From a virus: a DNA stretch of 24,018 nt. The notes below the pieces were generated by a model that worked only from the letters and a program-made list of their open reading frames with translations, had not been told where the DNA came from and did not search any database. Made by a program: the position numbers and the translations under genes. The stretch lies in the IMG/VR virus record IMGVR_UViG_3300032053_000516, positions 1 to 24,018 of that record; one strand, written 5' to 3'. Shown piece after piece: positions 6,925-13,872 of the stretch; within the stretch, counting starts at the first letter, position 1; every line of letters begins with the position of its first letter.

Positions 6925-7497
6925 TTACATTCTCTTTTCGAGAGCCATTTCTTTTAACTTAACTTCTATGATAGGTTCTCCTATCAGATCAATCTCTTTA
7001 ATTAAGGTATCGAATTCTTCTCTGCTGATAGTTTTAGCCTTTTCTATGCGATCTATTAGAACTGTAGCTTTCTTATGTCCCATTGACTTCTCTGCTTCAG
7101 ATTTTTGGTGATCTGGATTCTCCAATACTTTATATCTGATGTCATGGATGTTTGCCATGAATGTTTTAATAGGGCATGGAACAACTTCACCTTGTTCAGT
7201 TAAAACACGAACACATTCTCCAACCATATCCATTATAATATTCTGGTTTGCAGTAACTATTCTAAACTCCTCTTTTGATTTACTTGCAACAATCATGGAA
7301 ATAAGAGACTTGAGTTGTGGAACTGGCAATTCTCTTTCTGGAAAGAGGTAAGTGTTCTTAGTGTAAGGAATCTTCTTTTCAAGTTGTGCATACGTGTGAT
7401 ATGGTGCAACAAGACATTTAATAATCTTTCCTTCGTAGATCATTTCAGATGTAGCTTTCTCCTCGGGAGATAATTCGAAAAAGTTATCTAACTTCAT
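6925..7497 (-). CDS. Hypothetical protein, 190 aa
   Basis: I do not recognise this soluble protein. It appears mainly alpha-helical after a beta-rich beginning (MIYEGKIIKCLVAPYHTY), with conserved-looking segments FPERELPVPQLKSLISMIVA and CPIKTFMANIHDIRYKVLEN. There is no membrane segment, and its few Cys residues do not make a zinc motif. The ATG at 7497 lies 14 bases inside the end of the 7484-7699 gene. Downstream there is an 84-base gap with a promoter-like box, so this gene probably ends its unit. Function is unknown. Confidence 0.78.
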   Translation of the reverse strand: MKLDNFFELSPEEKATSEMIYEGKIIKCLVAPYHTYAQLEKKIPYTKNTYLFPERELPVPQLKSLISMIVASKSKEEFRIVTANQNIIMDMVGECVRVLTEQGEVVPCPIKTFMANIHDIRYKVLENPDHQKSEAEKSMGHKKATVLIDRIEKAKTISREEFDTLIKEIDLIGEPIIEVKLKEMALEKRM

Positions 7498-7699
7498 AGT
7501 TTATATCAATTACTTCATTTATTTTCTGCATGTTAATACCATCATATTTTTTCTTTCTTTCCGAAAGATCTTCCGTTGGCATTACATACACAGGATAATC
7601 ATCCCAATCAAATGTATCACACACAGATATAATATGGGTTGCTCCAATCTCTTTTGCATGTTTTTTCCATGCATCTATGTCTTCTCTTGTTGCGGCCAT
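7484..7699 (-). CDS. Small conserved phage-type protein, 71 aa
   Basis: The 71-residue protein has a pattern I recognise from small conserved hypothetical proteins of large phages: an N-terminal helix with EDIDAWKKHAKEIGATHI, then the core VCDTFDWDDYPVYV, then a helix ending with NMQKINEVID. The Cys-Asp-Thr-Phe-Asp core with several acidic residues could bind metal, but no function is established to my knowledge. It overlaps the upstream 7675-8118 gene by 25 bases and the downstream gene by 14 bases. Confidence 0.78.
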   Translation of the reverse strand: MAATREDIDAWKKHAKEIGATHIISVCDTFDWDDYPVYVMPTEDLSERKKKYDGINMQKINEVIDINYEVR

Positions 7700-8118
7700 G
7701 ATAATGATTTTATTTTTCTTATTTCACCTTCTTCAATTTTAATACCAGGACAGAAATGTTTAATTTGGTCTATTACTAATCCAAATGTTGTTCCGTCGCT
7801 TGTAACACTTACATCTGGAGTAACAAATGGAACTACAGATTTATTTTCAATTTTAATATCACCTTGTTGAACATACTGAATATGACAATATATTAAATCT
7901 TTTTCAAATTCAATTTGTGCAAAACCCAATCCTGTGTTAAAGTGAGATCTTAACTTGTCTAATGATTCATCTTCACCTTCATAGGTTAATGTATAATGCA
8001 CTTCAATTAGTTCTGCTAAAACTTTATAAGACTGAAACAAATCCGCATGTTGCATGAACTTTGTCATCTTGTCATTCTTGATAGATGCAACTCCTATTAT
8101 GTCTATTTGTTTTTTCAT
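7675..8118 (-). CDS. Hypothetical protein, 147 aa
   Basis: I do not recognise this protein. It looks soluble and beta-rich, with a first strand IDIIGVASIK, a helix around DLFQSYKVLAELI, and several later strands such as IYCHIQYVQQGDIKIENKS. It has no signal peptide, and its two Cys residues do not form an obvious motif. The ATG at 8118 is 14 bases downstream of the structured element at 8133-8247, so that element would form its leader if both are on one transcript. Its end overlaps the next gene by 25 bases, suggesting coupled translation. Confidence 0.75.
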   Translation of the reverse strand: MKKQIDIIGVASIKNDKMTKFMQHADLFQSYKVLAELIEVHYTLTYEGEDESLDKLRSHFNTGLGFAQIEFEKDLIYCHIQYVQQGDIKIENKSVVPFVTPDVSVTSDGTTFGLVIDQIKHFCPGIKIEEGEIRKIKSLSWPQQEKT

Positions 8119-8132
8119 ATTTAATGTATGTT

Positions 8133-8247
8133 GTAAATAAATCGCTATTGGTATTGTGGCGTCGAACCACCCCTCTGACTAGAAAAACGAACAAAGCGTA
8201 TCAGCGGAAACCTACCCCTTTCCTATCACAATAGCGATTTAATTTAC
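8133..8247 (-). ncRNA. Candidate structured RNA with a cloverleaf-like fold
   Basis: The gap between the TPM gene stop and the 8118 gene start is almost wholly occupied by one inverted-repeat structure. The arms 8139-8150 and 8229-8240 pair perfectly over 12 bp (minus-strand AAATCGCTATTG) and extend outward by 6 bp with one bulged base (8133-8138 with 8242-8247). Inside are three hairpins on the minus strand: GGAAA/TTTCC (8206-8223), CTGAT/GTCAG with a 20-base loop (8175-8204), and GTGG/CCAC with loop TTCGACG (8156-8170), which looks like a tRNA T-arm. A competing 7-bp pairing exists between 8152-8158 and 8227-8233. The region is richer in GC than its surroundings. It is not a canonical tRNA. 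A riboregulator, processing element, tRNA-derived relic or small mobile palindrome are alternatives. Confidence 0.6.
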
Positions 8248-8248
8248 T

Positions 8249-9916
8249 CTACCAATCCCCACTTGCACCTCCACCACTTGAACTACCACCACCAAAATCT
8301 GAACTTGATGATGACGAACTTGAACTTGATGATCTATAATCATCATCATCTCTTGATCTTGATGCTGCTAAAGCTGCTGCTGCAATAGATGCAATTCTAT
8401 CTGCTTCTCTTCTTCTTTCTCTTTCTGCATCATCAATTTCATTTTTTCCTTTTTTGATAACAGTATCTAAATCCGTTATCAATGAATGCAATTCATTATA
8501 TGCATTAAATGGATTCGCTGGCTCTCTAAACATTTCAGCTTTTGTTTTAACTGAATGGAATTTTGTTTTAGTACTAGAAGAAACATCACTATTTTTTATT
8601 ATCCTTTGTGCATCATGTATCAAAGAAACAATCTTTCCTCTGTTTGTGGAAACATATTGAACTGCATTTGTTATGATGTCTAATCTACTTACTATTACCG
8701 TTAAATGGTCAGATACCTCTTTTGTAATTTTTTGTATATCATTGAAATCTTTTTTCAATGCAGCATAATCATAAAGAGTTTTTGTTGAAGTATCCTTTAT
8801 TTTTGAAAGTGCTAATTGTGCCTGTTTAAGTTTTTCCAAGAATGTTGTTTCTGGGAATGCAACTTCAACAACATTAATTCCATAATCATTCATAATAGAA
8901 GTATAACGTTGTCTTACTTCATTTACTTTACTGCTTAATGGATTAATACTAAAAACATCTATAGAAAGTTTTAAAGCATTGAACTCGGATACTTTAACAT
9001 ACAATGGTCGTATTTTATCAATACTTATTTGTACTGTATTCTTTATTAATATTTTTTCGTCTTCTAAATATTCCACACTCAATACTCTCTTTGAGTAAAG
9101 GTCTACAACTTTCTTTGAAGCTGATTCAAAATTAGAAAGATCTGATACTGAAAAAAGCTCTTTGTTTCCATTTGCCCATGCTACTAATCTCTGCAAATCA
9201 TTTATAGAAGAATTGTTTTCGAAAATAAGCTTGTCCATTTTTTCCTTATAATCTTTCTTTTCTTTTTCAATCTTTCTTTTCTTTAATACTTCATTTCGTA
9301 TAAGAAGGAAAAGAACAATACCGGCTCCTGTTATAATACCAAACCACATTAAAAAACTTATCATTGAATCGTGGTCATCTTGTGCTTGTTGTATAATTGC
9401 TGCTTCCTGTTTCTTTTTAAGTTCAGCTCTTTGTTCCCATGAGATAGGACCAAGCTTTGTAATAAATTCATCTAACAAAGAATTGAAACCTGCATAGAAA
9501 TTATTCTTCTTAAAATTAGGAACTAATAAATCTTGACCTTTAATTTTAGCATAACCATCTGTTATGTATTCTTCTAAACCTGTTCCAACTTCGATTCTCC
9601 ATTTATGATCTGTATACGACATAAGAATCATTATTCCATTATTCAATTCTTTTTTACCTACTCCCCATTTTCTAAATAGTTCGTTTGTGTAGCTATCAAC
9701 ATCAGAACCATCTAAAGTTTTTACTGTAACAATAGTCATCTCAATGGAAGACTTCTCTTTAAACTCTCTAATTTTTATATCAAGCATCTGTTCACTTGGA
9801 TCATCAATAAGACCGGCGAAATCATTTACATAAGATGTTGTGTTTCTCTCTGGAAACTTCTGGGCGTTTGTACCTATGAATGCAAAAGCAAAAAGTACTA
9901 CTAGAATCTTTTTCAT
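8249..9916 (-). CDS. TPM-domain membrane protein with coiled coil and Ser/Gly tail
   Basis: The 555-residue protein has a cleavable-looking signal peptide (MKKILVVLFAFAFIGTNAQ, about residues 1-19), a TPM domain at about 25-155 (NDFAGLIDD, WGVGKKELNNGIMIL, WRIEVGTGLEEYITDG), one membrane helix at about 187-207, a long helical coiled-coil region at about 210-510, and a Ser-run tail ending GGGASGDW. The signal, TPM, membrane helix and SG-rich tail ending in a Trp are typical of YgcG-type proteins, though the coiled-coil part is longer than usual. The TPM domain would face the periplasm. TPM proteins often neighbour LemA, and a lemA gene lies 1.8 kb upstream on the same strand. Function of the pair is unclear; host origin is inferred. 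Confidence 0.88.
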   Translation of the reverse strand: MKKILVVLFAFAFIGTNAQKFPERNTTSYVNDFAGLIDDPSEQMLDIKIREFKEKSSIEMTIVTVKTLDGSDVDSYTNELFRKWGVGKKELNNGIMILMSYTDHKWRIEVGTGLEEYITDGYAKIKGQDLLVPNFKKNNFYAGFNSLLDEFITKLGPISWEQRAELKKKQEAAIIQQAQDDHDSMISFLMWFGIITGAGIVLFLLIRNEVLKKRKIEKEKKDYKEKMDKLIFENNSSINDLQRLVAWANGNKELFSVSDLSNFESASKKVVDLYSKRVLSVEYLEDEKILIKNTVQISIDKIRPLYVKVSEFNALKLSIDVFSINPLSSKVNEVRQRYTSIMNDYGINVVEVAFPETTFLEKLKQAQLALSKIKDTSTKTLYDYAALKKDFNDIQKITKEVSDHLTVIVSRLDIITNAVQYVSTNRGKIVSLIHDAQRIIKNSDVSSSTKTKFHSVKTKAEMFREPANPFNAYNELHSLITDLDTVIKKGKNEIDDAERERRREADRIASIAAAALAASRSRDDDDYRSSSSSSSSSSSDFGGGSSSGGGASGDW

Positions 9917-9921
9917 TTTTA

Positions 9922-10125
9922 TTAGTTAAATTTTACAATTAAATCTTTATCGTGTTCAATGTTTACGAGTATCTTAGCATTATCTTTATTCGATTTCAAC
10001 ATAACTAAAAAGTTTCCATTTCTGAAAACTCTTTCGACTATCTTTATAAATGAATAAGAATCACCATGGTTAGATACATGTTTTTTTCCATAGTTACTTT
10101 TAGCTTCAATTATTATATTATTCAT
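9922..10125 (-). CDS. Small hypothetical protein, 67 aa
   Basis: I start this gene at the ATG at 10123-10125, which overlaps the end of the DUF5606 gene by 8 bases; a longer frame from 10170 would reach 45 bases further into that gene and add a lysine/proline-rich N-terminus. The 67-residue product begins MNNIIIEAKSNYGKKHVSNH and is rich in beta-like segments, such as FLVMLKSN and AKILVNIEHDKDLIVKF. No family is recognised. It lies 5 bases before the start of the TPM gene, with which it is probably co-expressed. Confidence 0.65.
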   Translation of the reverse strand: MNNIIIEAKSNYGKKHVSNHGDSYSFIKIVERVFRNGNFLVMLKSNKDNAKILVNIEHDKDLIVKFN

Positions 10126-10582
10126 TTTCTTCGGTTTCTTCGGGTGTTGGTTCAGGATTCTCAGCAGCAAATACTTCTAATGCTTTATCGATTTCCTTAT
10201 ACCATTTGATTATCTTCGAAAGATGATATGACTTAAATTGTGCCTCATCATAATTAGGAACTATTTTATCCATCATCTTGGTCTTGTCTTCTTCAGACAT
10301 AGTTTCATAAGAATCAAGATCTTCTTTTTTCAAGTCGCCGGCAACACACATAGTCATCATAGACTCAAATATAGTCTCTAACACTATTTCTTTTCCATCT
10401 TTCAAAAAGATTCTATAGTTTTTTAATGCTACAATATCTTTCAAGTTTGTTGTAGCAAACATTGATTCATCGTTTAAATTCTGTACACGTGCCATCTTTG
10501 CAGCCGGAACATATTTAACAAGCTTCCATAAGCCTGGTTTTCCTTTAACCGTTAATAGGTCTTTAATTTCAAATGATTCCAT
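10118..10582 (-). CDS. DUF5606-like protein of Bacteroidota type
   Basis: The 154-residue product from the ATG at 10580-10582 closely follows the DUF5606 pattern I know from Bacteroidota: FEIKDLLTVKGKPGLWKLVK at the N-terminus, a middle stretch on a protein-wide beta layout (MFATTNLKDIVALKNYRIF), VLETIFESM, a PNYDEAQFKSYHLSKIIKWY segment, and an acidic Glu-rich tail. Host versions have the same order, GKPGL near the start and a late helix ending in a W-Y pair, and a similar length. Function is unknown. The start I chose places 14 bases of overlap with the upstream gene; the frame is open further upstream to 10660. A phage copy argues for a Bacteroidota host and for gene capture. Confidence 0.82.
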   Translation of the reverse strand: MESFEIKDLLTVKGKPGLWKLVKYVPAAKMARVQNLNDESMFATTNLKDIVALKNYRIFLKDGKEIVLETIFESMMTMCVAGDLKKEDLDSYETMSEEDKTKMMDKIVPNYDEAQFKSYHLSKIIKWYKEIDKALEVFAAENPEPTPEETEENE

Positions 10583-10760
10583 TATCTTCAAATCTTGATT
10601 TATAAAATGAGTTCTTTTTTCCGTTGTCATCAATGATGAAGACTTTATTTTCTTCTTCACTTATTACCTCGTAATCTTTTCCGTGTGTTAATGCTGCATT
10701 TGAATTATACAAACATTTTAATTTCACTTTTGCTTCTGTTTTTAGTTCAGCTGTTTTCAT
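10569..10760 (-). CDS. Small SH3-like phage protein, 63 aa
   Basis: The protein begins with basic residues (MKTAELKTEAKVKLKCL), then has LTHGKDYEVISEEENKVFII, a DDNGKK turn and an ending YKSRFEDNG. The pattern 'small basic start, KGKxYEV, short acidic turn, strand, DDxG, YKxRFE' is widespread in tiny phage and plasmid proteins and suggests a compact beta-barrel of unknown role. It overlaps the HNH gene and the DUF5606 gene by 14 bases each, so it is clearly part of the operon. Confidence 0.75.
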   Translation of the reverse strand: MKTAELKTEAKVKLKCLYNSNAALTHGKDYEVISEEENKVFIIDDNGKKNSFYKSRFEDNGII

Positions 10761-11685
10761 TTACTTCTGTTTCTTCTTTTAAGTTTAACTTTGTTTTAAC
10801 TATATGCCATACTAGAATGTTTACTCTATATGGATTCTTTTTCCAATACGCAAACATAGCCTTCTTGTATTTACATGTACCCAGATATAATGCGGTCTCT
10901 TTTTCTGTTTCTAACTCTTTGAATTGTGATTTGATTGTATCCATTACATTGGCATAAGCTTCGAGACATTCTTTCTCTTTACCTTTTCCCCAAGTAGGAA
11001 CATCCATCATTCGTTTTTCAATAGTGTTTGGATCTATAACCGTATAAATTGTAGAATACATGGAAGAATACATTGCAAAAACTTCTGTGTCTTTGAATTT
11101 AACTTTCCTATAGCTTTTTGAATTTGAAATAGTATGCACCATTACAGCACCTTCTCTAACCTGATTTAGGAAATTTCCATATTCAGGAAGTGTCATGCTT
11201 AATGAATACCTTTCTTGCATCCTTTTGATTACATGATTAGCATGATCAAGGTCCCAATTAAATTGTTTGCCTTGCCTCTTTGCTTCAAATTCTTTCATGA
11301 ACATGGAACCTTTCTTTGTGTTACAAGTCATGCACATTGGTTGGAGATTTTCTAAATCATCTGAACCACCATTTGATTTTGCTTTAATATGGTCTTTAGT
11401 TAACATAACCTCACGACCAAACTTATCTTTTCCATAAAGATTAAAATGCCAATTGTTGTATTTGCTTCGTCCTTTTCCAGGAGTCTTTTCAAGAGCAAAG
11501 TATTCACCCTTTACTTCGCATGTACGGCAATCAGTTCCTTTATGCTTAAATACTTTATAGCCCAATAGGCCAGACATTGCGTCTAATCCATCGAAGTCCT
11601 TCTTATTGTTTTCCGTATCTTCGTGTATAGAAGTATCAGCCCAATCAAAGACATCGTGTAATGGATATATTCCTTTGCGTATCAA
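10747..11685 (-). CDS. HNH endonuclease
   Basis: The 312-residue protein contains an HNH nuclease module: Cys53-x2-Cys56 (CRTC), then KDHIKAKSNGGSDD with His99, NLQPMC with Asn113, and the pair Cys118-x2-Cys121 followed by Asn122 and Lys124. Together these form the zinc-ribbon plus beta-beta-alpha-metal fold. The C-terminal half (about residues 135-312) is helical with many aromatic residues and I do not recognise it. It has no NUMOD-like DNA-binding repeats, so it need not be a homing enzyme; a role in DNA processing or in attack on competing DNA is possible. It starts 20 bases after the lemA stop and overlaps the next gene by 14 bases. Confidence 0.85.
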   Translation of the reverse strand: MIRKGIYPLHDVFDWADTSIHEDTENNKKDFDGLDAMSGLLGYKVFKHKGTDCRTCEVKGEYFALEKTPGKGRSKYNNWHFNLYGKDKFGREVMLTKDHIKAKSNGGSDDLENLQPMCMTCNTKKGSMFMKEFEAKRQGKQFNWDLDHANHVIKRMQERYSLSMTLPEYGNFLNQVREGAVMVHTISNSKSYRKVKFKDTEVFAMYSSMYSTIYTVIDPNTIEKRMMDVPTWGKGKEKECLEAYANVMDTIKSQFKELETEKETALYLGTCKYKKAMFAYWKKNPYRVNILVWHIVKTKLNLKEETEVNENS

Positions 11686-11705
11686 ACCTTAGTGTTTTAT
11701 TGGAT

Positions 11706-12302
11706 TTACTTAATATCGAAATTCATGTCAGGAGAATTTTGTGCACCTGAATTAGCTTGGAAATAATCTTTACGAGAATAACTGAATGCGCTAGCCCAAA
11801 GATTCTTTGGAAACACTTTGATGTATCTGTTGTAGTTTTCGACAACTTGATTAAAATCTTTTCTTGAAACTGTTATCCTATTTTCTGTACCTGCTATTTC
11901 ACTTTGAAGTGAAATGAATTGTTGGTCTGCTTTTAAATCAGGATATTTTTCTATAACTACCATCAATCGAGATAATGAACTTGATAATTGTGTTTGTGCT
12001 GCATCGAATTGCTTCATGCTTTCTGCATTCAAATTAGAAGGATCGATAGTTACCTTTGTTGCATTTGCTCTTGCATTGATAACGTCGGTTAATGTTGACT
12101 TCTCGAAATTTGCATAAGCTGAAACTGCTTTAACTAATTTAGGAATTAAATCCATTCTTCGTTGATACTGTGCTTGAACATCTCCCCAAGTACGTTCAAC
12201 TGTTTCTTCCTTTGTTGCCATGTTATTAAAGCTTGAACAGCCATTCATAAAGATTAACATGCCTATGAATCCGAAGATTCCAATTTTAATGTAATTTTTC
12301 AT
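11706..12302 (-). CDS. lemA: LemA family protein
   Basis: The 198-residue protein covers the full LemA family: an N-terminal membrane or lipoprotein signal (a hydrophobic run ending MNGC, with Cys22 as lipidation candidate), then ERTWGDVQAQYQRRMDLIPK, the VINARANATK helix, LSRLMVVIEKYPDLKADQQF, EIAGTENRITVSRKDFN and the C-terminal LWASAFSYSRKDYF segment. LemA proteins are membrane-anchored helical bundles of unclear function, common in bacteria and often next to TPM/YgcG proteins. A TPM gene lies downstream on the same strand, separated by four genes. A phage copy was probably taken from a host. The lipobox is looser than consensus, so the anchor could be an ordinary membrane helix. Confidence 0.93.
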   Translation of the reverse strand: MKNYIKIGIFGFIGMLIFMNGCSSFNNMATKEETVERTWGDVQAQYQRRMDLIPKLVKAVSAYANFEKSTLTDVINARANATKVTIDPSNLNAESMKQFDAAQTQLSSSLSRLMVVIEKYPDLKADQQFISLQSEIAGTENRITVSRKDFNQVVENYNRYIKVFPKNLWASAFSYSRKDYFQANSGAQNSPDMNFDIK

Positions 12303-12341
12303 TTGTTCTTGTTTTAGTTTACTGATATGAATTGTAAAAAT

Positions 12342-12361
12342 ACCAAAAAGGATCCAAAAAG
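12342..12361. repeat. Short direct repeat in the lemA upstream region
   Basis: The bases accaaaaag (12342-12350) and tccaaaaag (12353-12361) repeat with an 11-base period, about one helical turn, in the 64-base gap upstream of lemA. Such a tandem site could bind a regulator, but the repeat is A-rich and may be chance. Confidence 0.3.
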
Positions 12362-12366
12362 AAAAA

Positions 12367-12711
12367 TTATTTCTTAAATCTTTTGAATCTGTTTAGAATG
12401 GTAAGGCTTTTAGATAGAGAGATTGCAGTGATAATGAGTAAGATACCAATAGAAAAGAATATCTTTGAAGCAGTCATCATTTCTAGCATCCAGAATACAT
12501 TCATTAAAAGCCAGGCATTAACTGCCATTGATACTGTGATGTTTGGTGCATCCAACTTTTCAAATGCTGAAAAAATACCAAATAGAACAGTTGGAATAAT
12601 TAAGATCTTAGCAAATCCAACATGACCGAACATCCATAATGAATCCATCGAAAACCATAAGATGGAATTGATAGCTTCTATTATGATAAAATTTTTACTT
12701 CGGTTGTTCAT
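12367..12711 (-). CDS. Four-helix membrane protein
   Basis: I choose the ATG at 12709-12711 (MNNRSKNFIIIE), which gives 114 residues. A GTG at 12738 in the same frame would add nine residues. The product is almost wholly hydrophobic, with four likely membrane helices at about residues 8-27, 33-50, 57-77 and 83-101, and a basic C-terminus (LNRFKRFKK) that would face the cytoplasm. The second turn has a DSLWMFGHVG segment. No family is recognised. A 12-base palindrome (TTTTTCGAAAAA) lies just upstream. The gene sits between the double-HTH protein and lemA and shares their strand. Confidence 0.72.
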   Translation of the reverse strand: MNNRSKNFIIIEAINSILWFSMDSLWMFGHVGFAKILIIPTVLFGIFSAFEKLDAPNITVSMAVNAWLLMNVFWMLEMMTASKIFFSIGILLIITAISLSKSLTILNRFKRFKK

Positions 12712-12739
12712 AACGGTCTTTTGCTCTTGGAGAAACACA

Positions 12740-12751
12740 TTTTTCGAAAAA
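12740..12751. other. Perfect 12-base palindrome TTTTTCGAAAAA
   Basis: This perfect palindrome lies 29 bases upstream of the chosen ATG of the membrane protein gene, in the short gap after the double-HTH gene. It could be an operator, since that neighbouring gene encodes a likely DNA-binding protein, or a chance A/T-rich palindrome. Confidence 0.3.
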
Positions 12752-12773
12752 CGGATTCATCCTATTCTCGAGA

Positions 12774-13865
12774 TTACGCAGAAATATCGAGAGAGCTTTC
12801 AATTTCAATCTTAGTTTCTTCATTGTTTTTCTTTTTTAATAATGGTTTCATTAATTTTTTGTTAGCTTCTTCATTATGTTTAACCACATTTAATGGAGAA
12901 TTCTTCTGCCATATACCCGGACTAACTTCTGTACATTTATCACGCTTCACCCAAATGGTCGTCTTAGCATCTAACTTAACTGGAACCTTATCTTCTTTTG
13001 CTAATTGGATATTTGATTCTCTCATGTTCTTAGGTCTTGCTGCTTTGATCGCTTCAAACTTCCTTTCCATTTCATCTGCCTCTTGTTTCTTCTTCATTGC
13101 AATAGCATACTTTGCTGCTTTTTTAAATGCTATTGCTATTTTTTCATCTTCAGTTGCATCCAATATAGCTTCCTTCTTTGCTTTTGCTTCTTCTCGTAAT
13201 TTACGATTTGCGTCCAATATAGCTTCCTTCTTTGATTTTACTTCTGTACGTGTTTTACGAGCATCTCTGTTTTTAATATGAGCATAATAATTTCTTTTAT
13301 AAATCAATATAAGGTCATCAAAATTTCCAATATCATCTTTATAAACTAACATCTTCTTCTTTGCAGAAAACTTTCCATTGTTTAAAATCCATTTATCCCT
13401 GTGCCAACGTCTTTTTCCAATGTTAACACCATCACAGGTTTCAATCATACATGTAGCTAAACTAAGTTTTGCTGGATCTGCTTTTCCTCTTAAACCCCAA
13501 ACCTTCTTTCTCTCTTCTGCAGATCTAATGATGTTAAGTTCATTCATTTTCTTTCTAAGAGTTGCAGGATGCAATCCAAGCTTTGCTGCAAGGGCTGGAT
13601 TTGTAGTGTTAAGATAATTATCTTTGATGTATTGTATGTTCTCATCAGATAATTCCACCATAAAACAAGTCTTACGTTTGCTACATAATAATGCTGTAAT
13701 TTCTTCTGGGGTTCTTCTAAGACCAAATTCTTTCATTCTTTCATAGACCAATGATTCTTTAATTCCAATTGCTTCCGCGAGCAATCGGTTATTCATAGTC
13801 TTGTAATTCTCAGTGAGAAATTGTTTTTGTTTCCCACTGAGTTGTATCTTTACAAATTTAGCCAT
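12774..13865 (-). CDS. Double-HTH protein with a degenerate HNH-like domain
   Basis: The 363-residue protein begins with two similar helix-turn-helix units, at about residues 8-55 and 71-118. Each starts with 'LS', contains a Tyr-rich helix, then LAEAIGIKESLVYERM or LAAKLGLHPATLRKKM, and ends with R(T/S)xEE. Residues about 150-200 (KRRWHRDKWILNNG to NFDDLILIYK) follow the layout of an HNH_3 domain, 'HRxxW...NG...GNxxD-L-L', but the catalytic His-His pair is replaced (VYKDD). It is therefore probably an inactive nuclease relic that binds DNA. A long Lys/Ala/Glu-rich helix (about 200-290) includes a duplicated 18-residue unit. Function is likely DNA binding or regulation. It lies 7 bases after the DNA ligase gene. 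Confidence 0.75.
   Translation of the reverse strand: MAKFVKIQLSGKQKQFLTENYKTMNNRLLAEAIGIKESLVYERMKEFGLRRTPEEITALLCSKRKTCFMVELSDENIQYIKDNYLNTTNPALAAKLGLHPATLRKKMNELNIIRSAEERKKVWGLRGKADPAKLSLATCMIETCDGVNIGKRRWHRDKWILNNGKFSAKKKMLVYKDDIGNFDDLILIYKRNYYAHIKNRDARKTRTEVKSKKEAILDANRKLREEAKAKKEAILDATEDEKIAIAFKKAAKYAIAMKKKQEADEMERKFEAIKAARPKNMRESNIQLAKEDKVPVKLDAKTTIWVKRDKCTEVSPGIWQKNSPLNVVKHNEEANKKLMKPLLKKKNNEETKIEIESSLDISA
13156..13260 (-). repeat. Tandem 54-base duplication inside the double-HTH gene
   Basis: Bases 13156-13206 and 13210-13260 are nearly the same 51-base sequence, with a period of 54 bases and a few mismatches. In frame this gives two copies of an 18-residue unit ending KKEAILDA(N/T), within a charged helix. 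The duplication keeps the frame and probably changes helix length. Confidence 0.7.
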
Positions 13866-13872
13866 AAAATTA

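Noticed and set aside
8133-8247. tRNA gene call for the T-arm-like structure
   Set aside because: The T-loop-like TTCGACG and D-arm-like hairpins are present, but the acceptor and T-stem cannot form together, the middle loop is 20 bases instead of 7, and no clear anticodon with a purine after it is found.
8133-8247. Miniature transposable element based on terminal inverted repeats
   Set aside because: There is no second copy in the window, no clean target-site duplication, and internal hairpins point to an RNA structure; still, a multi-copy search in the full genome would settle it.
12711-12738. GTG start for the four-helix membrane protein
   Set aside because: An ATG nine codons downstream gives a good membrane-protein start. 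The GTG start overlaps no gene and cannot be excluded, but it is less likely.
12721-13281. Plus-strand frame of 186 codons
   Set aside because: It is the antisense shadow of the double-HTH gene; the composition is Phe/Ser-rich as expected from the complement of Lys/Glu-rich helices.
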